From Trichomonas vaginalis G3 (taxonomy: Eukaryota; Parabasalia; Trichomonadida; Trichomonadidae), in the NCBI RefSeq assembly GCF_026262505.1, contig NC_067205.1:15314001-15378000 (forward strand): a stretch of 64,000 nucleotides of DNA, written 5' to 3'. A program made the position numbers and the translations under genes. Each line of letters begins with the position of its first letter. The first letter of the stretch is position 1. The notes beneath the pieces were generated by a model, which was not told the origin of the DNA, made no database searches, and saw only the letters and a program-made list of their open reading frames with translations. Of this stretch, positions 59,264 through 64,000 are shown piece after piece.

Positions 59264-59665
59264 ATGGGTTTATTTGGCGCATTAGCAGGAGTTGCATCCA
59301 GATTTTTGCCCGCAGTGGGAACAATAGCTAGAGGTGCATTTGGAATTGGAAGGAAGATTTTGAGTACATTAGGTATACTTAAAGAGAAAGCACAACCTAT
59401 TATACAAACTGTACAGAAAGGTTGGGATGTAGCACGAGATGCAACAAATCTTATTCCAAATCCTGAAACAAGAGGAAAAGTTCAAGGATGGATGGACAAT
59501 GTAGGAAGACAAGCAGGAAACTATTATAACAAAGCAAATGACTACTATAACCAAGCAGGACACTATATGGACCAAGGTGAAAGATTCTTTAACAGAGGAT
59601 ATAACCATGCACAACAATGGGTAAACAATAACCAACCGCAACCACCTCAAACGTGGGGAATGTAA
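59264..59665 (+). CDS. Virion-like amphipathic protein
   Basis: A 133-residue protein. The N-terminus is hydrophobic, Gly/Ala-rich and basic (MGLFGALAGVASRFLPAVGT, then IARGAFGIGRKIL), the middle is helical, and the end is rich in Asn, Gln, Tyr and Pro (YYNKANDYYNQAGHYMDQGE). Similar in plan to 35351-35878 and 55911-56153. Likely membrane-active or internal virion protein by composition. No family named. Confidence 0.58.
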   Translation: MGLFGALAGVASRFLPAVGTIARGAFGIGRKILSTLGILKEKAQPIIQTVQKGWDVARDATNLIPNPETRGKVQGWMDNVGRQAGNYYNKANDYYNQAGHYMDQGERFFNRGYNHAQQWVNNNQPQPPQTWGM

Positions 59666-59684
59666 AATTTTTTACTGAGATGAA

Positions 59685-59837
59685 ATGAACAATACAGCAT
59701 TGAGACAAATGGGTTCAAGATGGATTTGTCGACTTCCAGCAGTTACACCACGTGTTTGTCAAGTTCTTCCTATACCTCAGGAAGTTTTAGACCGACTTAA
59801 AAAACCTAAACAACCAGTTGAAAACAAACCAAACTAA
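59685..59837 (+). CDS. Small basic protein, 50 residues
   Basis: Open from the ATG at 59685 (MNNTALRQMGSRWICRLPAV and on to a Lys/Pro-rich end). Supported mainly by its leader TTTTTACTGAGATGAA, which is repeated exactly before the next gene at 59857, and by its fit between neighbours. Function unknown. Confidence 0.5.
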   Translation: MNNTALRQMGSRWICRLPAVTPRVCQVLPIPQEVLDRLKKPKQPVENKPN

Positions 59838-59856
59838 AATTTTTTACTGAGATGAA

Positions 59857-60441
59857 ATGACCGAAGAAGTTGAAACGGTAGATTTGACACCACAAACAAA
59901 AAGTTCAGAACCATTGTCAAAACCTGTCAAAGAACTTACAGATGAAGAGAAAAATTCAATAATAGAAAGTGCCAGGTCTGGAAATACAAACCCTAACTAT
60001 AAAGTCACTTTTCATAGAAATGGAACGGCTAGTATCTCAAAAAAGAAACAGACTCTCACAAATAAAATATTGAAGTCTGAAGGAGCTTTCGAGACAACAG
60101 ATGGAAAAGTTTACTTCACTGACCAACAGTTCATTATAGAACATCTCATTGACTTAGAGTCGAAATATTCTAAACTTTACAACAAACACAAAAAGTTGAA
60201 AGGAAAACAAAAACAAATGGCATATGATATTTATGAAGATGTTGACGACACAACTGTTCCTGCAGGTGGGGTAAAACCCGAGGAACCGAAAAGTGACGAA
60301 AAACCGATAGAAGAAGAAAAACCAAAAACTGAAGATAAACCAAAACCAAAGTTTAGTTTCCAAACTAAACCAAGTCAACCTTCATTAGCTGGTATGGGTT
60401 GGCGTCAAAGACTTATGGCAGCAGGTGGTTATGTAAAGTAA
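59857..60441 (+). CDS. Unknown protein with the small G..P...dG..K domain
   Basis: A 194-residue protein with the leader TTTTTACTGAGATGAA. Residues about 30-70 (EEKNSIIESARSGNTNPNYK and VTFHRNGTASISKKKQTL) match the short domain in 15308 and 17684 of element 1. A helical part follows (LIDLESKYSKLYNKHKKLKG), then an acidic/Pro-rich stretch and a C-terminal GMGWRQRLMAAGGYVK. Found in both elements, so the domain is a conserved Polinton component of unknown role. Confidence 0.6.
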   Translation: MTEEVETVDLTPQTKSSEPLSKPVKELTDEEKNSIIESARSGNTNPNYKVTFHRNGTASISKKKQTLTNKILKSEGAFETTDGKVYFTDQQFIIEHLIDLESKYSKLYNKHKKLKGKQKQMAYDIYEDVDDTTVPAGGVKPEEPKSDEKPIEEEKPKTEDKPKPKFSFQTKPSQPSLAGMGWRQRLMAAGGYVK

Positions 60442-60472
60442 AGAAAAAAAATATTTTTTTATTTTTATAAAA

Positions 60473-60985
60473 ATGCCCCCATATAGAATGGATAGAAAAT
60501 CTGCTAGAATAAAAGCAGAGTTGCAAAGATATGGTTGGAGAGTTTCGAAGAAGTTTAAATATAGGAAGGGAAGACCCATAAAAGTCTATGACAAATTGTC
60601 TGGTCTTCGCTACGAAATGGATTTGGAAACAGCACGTGCCAATTATCCAAACAGACTAGAGAGGTTAGAAGAAGAACGTCTTATGGACATGCCTTTCGAT
60701 GTTAGTGAACCTCAAGTTGAAGGACATGACGGCTTTGCCAGATTCTACTGGAAACATGACGAACAATTGCATCCTTTGAGAAGGAAAAAAGGAAAAGGTG
60801 AAGACGCACATGCTCCCATGGAAAGAACAAGATATGCATATGAAAAGTATCGTGAAGTTAGAAGTCAAATTACATCTGGTCGAACCTTTACAGTAAACTT
60901 TGACGAAGGAAAGAACAAAGAAGGCTTCATGGGAGTACTTGCTGCCATACAAGACGGAAATAAGAAAGGACACAATCTCAATTGA
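60473..60985 (+). CDS. Basic protein upstream of polymerase, element 2
   Basis: A 170-residue, strongly basic protein (GWRVSKKFKYRKGRPIKVYD) with an Arg/Glu-rich helix and a GHDGFARFYWKHDEQLHPLR region. It has the same position relative to the polymerase as 22521-23141 in element 1. The ATG follows TTTTTATAAAA. It may be the terminal-protein-like or N-terminal part of the replication machinery. Base composition is less AT-rich than in the genes to its left. Confidence 0.5.
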   Translation: MPPYRMDRKSARIKAELQRYGWRVSKKFKYRKGRPIKVYDKLSGLRYEMDLETARANYPNRLERLEEERLMDMPFDVSEPQVEGHDGFARFYWKHDEQLHPLRRKKGKGEDAHAPMERTRYAYEKYREVRSQITSGRTFTVNFDEGKNKEGFMGVLAAIQDGNKKGHNLN

Positions 60986-62625
60986 CCATAACAGATTTGG
61001 ATGGTCACATTTACTATGCACATGGCAATGAACAAACAGCCGCAAAACTTCTTGACGCTTTCAAGACTACAAAGAGAGAACAAATGGTTGACTCAGACTC
61101 AGACATTTTGAATGCAATTGAAGGAATTGCAAGTGTCAAGTTCGAATGGTACCAACCTAACCCTCAAGCAGTCAGACAACATGCTGGATACTTCCCCTTC
61201 ATAAATAAGTCTGACATTGACTTGACAAGGTATGGAATTTACAATTCAATTGAAACAATTGTCAACGAACCTTGTATTCTTACATGTCTCAGGAACTCTG
61301 GTCTTGTTACAGATGAGAAGATGAAGTATCTTGAGTCATGTGTGAAGACAAGGTACATGCTCAGAGGTCAATTGGCAAAAATTGCACCGTTGGCAAATGT
61401 CAATATCCGAGTCAACATACCTACAGCTAAAGGTTCTTCACATGACGACTATTGTTTTGAGTTCAATTTACCATGGTTGAAGATTGTAATTGTCCACAAC
61501 CACTTCATGTTGAACGAAAGTCTTACAAACCCATTGTTCGGAAAAGGCAAGTGCAACATTGTCAGAGCTGTAAACATTCTTTTCGAGAAAGGTTTGTTGG
61601 AACCAATTCCAGATGACAAGCTGACAGAAACTTTTGTACCAAAAGACGAAACAAACTTTTCACTGTTAGCAAGACCAAAAGTTGTTCCAGACAAAGTTCT
61701 AGTACAAAAGAAGTACACAATTCCACAAGGAGTTGGATTGTTCGGATACCAACCTGAACCAGAAGAACTTCCAATGAGGTTGCAAGAACTTCAAGATGCT
61801 ATAAATAAACTTCCATTGAGACATCCAATTGACGTCAAATTGTATTGGAGAGCATCTGAGTTAGGTCAGAAGGTTTTATATGAAACAGGTTGCTTCGACG
61901 ATGTTTATGAGATAACAGGAGAAGTTTCTCAGAAGATAAGAGACTCACTTGAATTTCCACAAACTGGACCAATTGGTTGCGACAAGTTCGACTCAAACGA
62001 AAAGATATACTATGTCGACCTTAACGCTGCATACATGAGGTTTGTCCAATATATTCCGACTGGAATTCCAAACGAAGATGGTGAGTTCCCGGGAAGGAAC
62101 TATACAGTTGGAAAAGTCATACAACAACTGTATGATATTAGGAAAGCTTCAAACCCCAAACTTGCAATGACACTCAAATTGCTTATGAATTCGACATGGG
62201 GATATTCCATTAAAAAACCTCAAGAGATGAAGAGTAAACATTATGAGAAGGTCGACAACTTTGTTGAAAGGTTTTCTCCTTTTGTTTTGAAGTACGAATT
62301 CACTCAAGGTCAAAGTGGCTTAGTAACCACATTAAAACCTATTGTCGAACATTGGTCTTACCCTCAGTTCGCAAAGGCAGTCCTTGACAACTACAACAAA
62401 TTCTTCTCCGAAGTCAAATCCAAAGTTGTGGTTTACTATGAGAACATTGACGCACTCATGACGAACGAAGAAGGCTATAACAAACTCATTGAAATGGGAA
62501 TGGTCGGTGAAAAGATGGGCTGTTTTAAGCTAGACAAGGTATTTTCCGAAGTTCATGTAATATCGAAAAGGAAATATTGGGGCATACTTGAAGACGGCAC
62601 AGAAATAAAACATTGCATGAAATAA
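60982..62625 (+). CDS. polB: Family B DNA polymerase, element 2
   Basis: An open frame of about 547 codons, with no ATG near its beginning, so the start is unclear. The upstream domain has FNLPWLKIVIVHNHFMLNES and NIVRAVNILFEKGLLEPI, matching the part of element 1's polymerase that contains LLLVEDHYMLNERLP. The polymerase core shows IYYVDLNAAYMRFVQYIPTG (motif A region), LAMTLKLLMNSTWGYSIKKP (motif B region) and VVYYENIDALMTNEEGYNKL (motif C region). Spacing between A and B is short. Codon usage is more GC-rich (many GTC, AAC, TTC codons) than in element 1. Confidence 0.7.
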   Translation: MTITDLDGHIYYAHGNEQTAAKLLDAFKTTKREQMVDSDSDILNAIEGIASVKFEWYQPNPQAVRQHAGYFPFINKSDIDLTRYGIYNSIETIVNEPCILTCLRNSGLVTDEKMKYLESCVKTRYMLRGQLAKIAPLANVNIRVNIPTAKGSSHDDYCFEFNLPWLKIVIVHNHFMLNESLTNPLFGKGKCNIVRAVNILFEKGLLEPIPDDKLTETFVPKDETNFSLLARPKVVPDKVLVQKKYTIPQGVGLFGYQPEPEELPMRLQELQDAINKLPLRHPIDVKLYWRASELGQKVLYETGCFDDVYEITGEVSQKIRDSLEFPQTGPIGCDKFDSNEKIYYVDLNAAYMRFVQYIPTGIPNEDGEFPGRNYTVGKVIQQLYDIRKASNPKLAMTLKLLMNSTWGYSIKKPQEMKSKHYEKVDNFVERFSPFVLKYEFTQGQSGLVTTLKPIVEHWSYPQFAKAVLDNYNKFFSEVKSKVVVYYENIDALMTNEEGYNKLIEMGMVGEKMGCFKLDKVFSEVHVISKRKYWGILEDGTEIKHCMK

Positions 62626-62648
62626 AAACGTTTTTATTCGAATTTGAA

Positions 62649-62894
62649 TTAAAATGTGGGAATTCTTGGGAACGGGAAAGGCTTATTTACTTGAGGAACA
62701 GGTAAAGGTGGTGGAGGTGGAGGTGGTGGCAACCAGTCCATTTTATATTCCTTCCTAGGTAATTTCCGTTTAATTTCATGGTCGCCCTCGGAGTCTTTGA
62801 ATCGGACAGGTCGAGTTACACCATTCTTGGTCTCAAACTCATATATAACCTGTTTGTCTGTATTTTCGTCGACTATGGCACGAGACACGAACAT
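62649..62894 (-). CDS. Small protein with poly-proline stretch
   Basis: An 81-residue protein from the ATG at 62894. The N-terminal half is charged (DENTDKQVIYEFETKNGVTR, FKDSEGDHEIKRKLPRKEYK); then WLPPPPPPPPLPVPQVNKPF and a Pro/Phe end. Poly-Pro stretches often bind SH3/WW/EVH1 domains. Convergent with the polymerase. Function unknown; it may be partly spurious. Confidence 0.4.
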   Translation of the reverse strand: MFVSRAIVDENTDKQVIYEFETKNGVTRPVRFKDSEGDHEIKRKLPRKEYKMDWLPPPPPPPPLPVPQVNKPFPFPRIPTF

Positions 62895-62924
62895 TGACCA
62901 AACGGACAAAAAGTGTCATTTCGG

Positions 62925-63188
62925 ATGGTCACGCAGCCAATCGCATTCGAGCACTTCGAAGAAGCCTTACGTTCCAAGGGAGAGGGTGTCTGGTGCAAGG
63001 GAGAGGTCATGAGACTCTACGAGCAGTACATCCTCAATGCCTGGGAGGACAAATCGTCCTTGGATTGGCAATTCTACCAACTTCTCTGGGACGACCTCCT
63101 ACGCAACTGGGATGACGAAAGAGTCCAATTCAAAGGTCGGGAACTAATTTTGCAAATTGACCTTAATTTCACATACTTATCCAAATAA
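62925..63188 (+). CDS. Unknown small acidic protein
   Basis: An 87-residue protein from the ATG at 62925 (MVTQPIAFEHFEEALRSKGE). Rich in Trp, Glu, Asp and Leu with helix character (YILNAWEDKSSLDWQFYQLL, WDDLLRNWDDERVQF). Divergent from 62649-62894 with about 30 bp between them. No family recognised. Confidence 0.45.
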   Translation: MVTQPIAFEHFEEALRSKGEGVWCKGEVMRLYEQYILNAWEDKSSLDWQFYQLLWDDLLRNWDDERVQFKGRELILQIDLNFTYLSK

Positions 63189-63237
63189 ACGCCTAAATTT
63201 ACTTGGGGTTTCCCCCTAAAATAAAATTTTTTTACTC

Positions 63238-63543
63238 TTAGAACCACTCGAGGTTCTCCTTACGGTTGTTGAGCTTGTCACCGTCAATGTGTCTGACCTT
63301 CGTCTTCTTGCCTGGATTTGGAACCCATTGAATTGCGACAAGCTTGCCCATGGAGATTGAACCGCGATTCCGAAGGTTAAGGTTCAAGTGTCCCAAGTTG
63401 TTGAGGACTGGGGTAAGAACCTTGCCTGTCTCCTTGTTGCGGATTTGGTATGGGTAGGGTTGGGAAATTTCGTAAGTGTCATCGGCAACAAGGGTTGCCC
63501 AAACTTCCTCTTCTTCGTGTTTCTCTTCTTCCTCTTCTTCCAT
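63238..63543 (-). CDS. NUMOD4/HNH-type endonuclease-like protein
   Basis: A 101-residue protein. After an acidic start (MEEEEEEKHEEEE), residues 15-60 fit NUMOD4 (VWATLVADDTYEISQPYPYQ, IRNKETGKVLTPVLNNLGHL). The end fits an HNH_3 nuclease core (GKLVAIQWVPNPGKKTKVRH, then IDGDKLNNRKENLEW). Such modules occur in free-standing homing-type endonucleases of phages and giant viruses. The protein is at the short end for the family. It is the last gene before the right junction. Confidence 0.78.
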   Translation of the reverse strand: MEEEEEEKHEEEEVWATLVADDTYEISQPYPYQIRNKETGKVLTPVLNNLGHLNLNLRNRGSISMGKLVAIQWVPNPGKKTKVRHIDGDKLNNRKENLEWF

Positions 63544-63548
63544 TTTTA

Positions 63549-64000
63549 AACCGCCTTATAAAAACTATGCTTGTAAATCATTTTTTGTAATCGCAAAAAT
63601 TTGGTAATTTTCTTCAACTAATAATCTGCGAATAGCATTTATAATACACAGAACAATCTTTTAAAATGCGTTTGATTCATTTTGTATAATTTCATATGGC
63701 CCATATATTCTTCCGGGACTTTCCGTGATTTTACCGTAAAATCATTAGTTTACACCAATTTTTCCGTATTTTGAATAGTTTACTGCACTTTTCCGTAAAT
63801 TGAGTTACGGGAATCCGCAAAATTTCCGGACCTCATTTTTCATAGAATATAATAATAATATTTGATAAAAAAGATTATTATTTATATTTTTGATTTTTGA
63901 ATTACGGAAAAAGTGAATTGTTAACTTGATTTTTTTATATGGTTAATTTTTCAAAATGATATTATGAAGATCTAAAATATTAAACGTAAAAAATTGAATT
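63549..64000 (+). mobile_element. hAT left-end copy 3 (cut by window end)
   Basis: Matches hAT bases from about 8115 to 8570 of the element at 8038, starting inside the element (the first 75 bp with the terminus are absent) and running to the window edge. Differences are mainly single-base losses in homopolymers. The junction with the HNH gene is abrupt. It could be the remnant of a hAT copy into which the Polinton piece was inserted, or a rearrangement breakpoint. Confidence 0.8.

Larger units (their letters stand above)
54325..63545. mobile_element. Polinton-like element 2 (partial)
   Basis: About 9.2 kb of virus-like genes with the same style as element 1: integrase, fibre with collar tip, penton-like protein, family B polymerase, plus an adenine methylase and an HNH-type protein. 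No major capsid, packaging ATPase or terminal inverted repeat is visible, so this is a fragment or a divergent, smaller type. Most genes are open; only about one or two interruptions are apparent. The right side, from about 60.4 kb on, is clearly less AT-rich. Age unknown, since no paired termini are present. Confidence 0.8.

Overview
The window is AT-rich eukaryotic DNA, read with the standard code and without visible introns, built mostly of nested mobile elements around two ordinary host genes. The combination of Polinton/Maverick elements, a hAT element, a MULE and single-exon kinase and glycosyltransferase genes points to a parabasalid protist of the Trichomonas type. This is an inference from gene content; no rRNA or other marker gene is present.

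Layout. Positions 1-6388 hold two copies of a terminal-inverted-repeat transposon packed with stem-loops, on either side of a protein kinase gene (1624-2622, minus). Positions 8038-12046 are a complete autonomous hAT element with an 8-bp target duplication. A roughly 430-bp sequence at 12656-13087 recurs inverted at 41645-42080. Between these copies lies a large Polinton (about 14020-41514) whose long inverted repeats end in arrays of a 35-bp minisatellite, 0.47 kb on the left and 5 kb on the right. Positions 42220-48754 are a MULE with a 9-bp target duplication, carrying a decayed transposase, a chromodomain-like ORF and an unknown helical gene. A GT8 glycosyltransferase gene (49358-50275, minus) follows. 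Then comes a partial second MULE copy (50620-54302), split by a deleted hAT derivative (51685-53069); the first MULE copy supplies the empty site. From 54325 to 63545 is part of a second, different Polinton-like element. The window ends inside a third hAT left-end copy.

How the parts work together. Polinton 1 carries a major capsid protein, a packaging ATPase, a protein-primed-type DNA polymerase B, an integrase, KilA-N proteins and a very long phage-tail-fibre-like protein. Polinton 2 carries a related fibre, integrase and polymerase plus a DNA adenine methylase and an HNH protein; no capsid gene or ATPase of its own is seen here. Both are organised like compact viruses: divergent genes share spacers of 16-45 bp with a TTTTTAY-type motif, and several convergent genes overlap by their stop codons. 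Polinton 1 looks broken (of the order of ten interruptions) but its inverted repeats are nearly identical, so it is young. Polinton 2 is incomplete here and its remaining genes are mostly open.

The most unusual signals are the alternating two-class hairpin array, the tail-collar fibre proteins, the tiny bidirectional promoters, a repeated 14-bp palindrome in Polinton 1, a GC-rich palindromic mini-repeat that sits in frame inside Polinton genes, and the chromodomain ORF inside a MULE.
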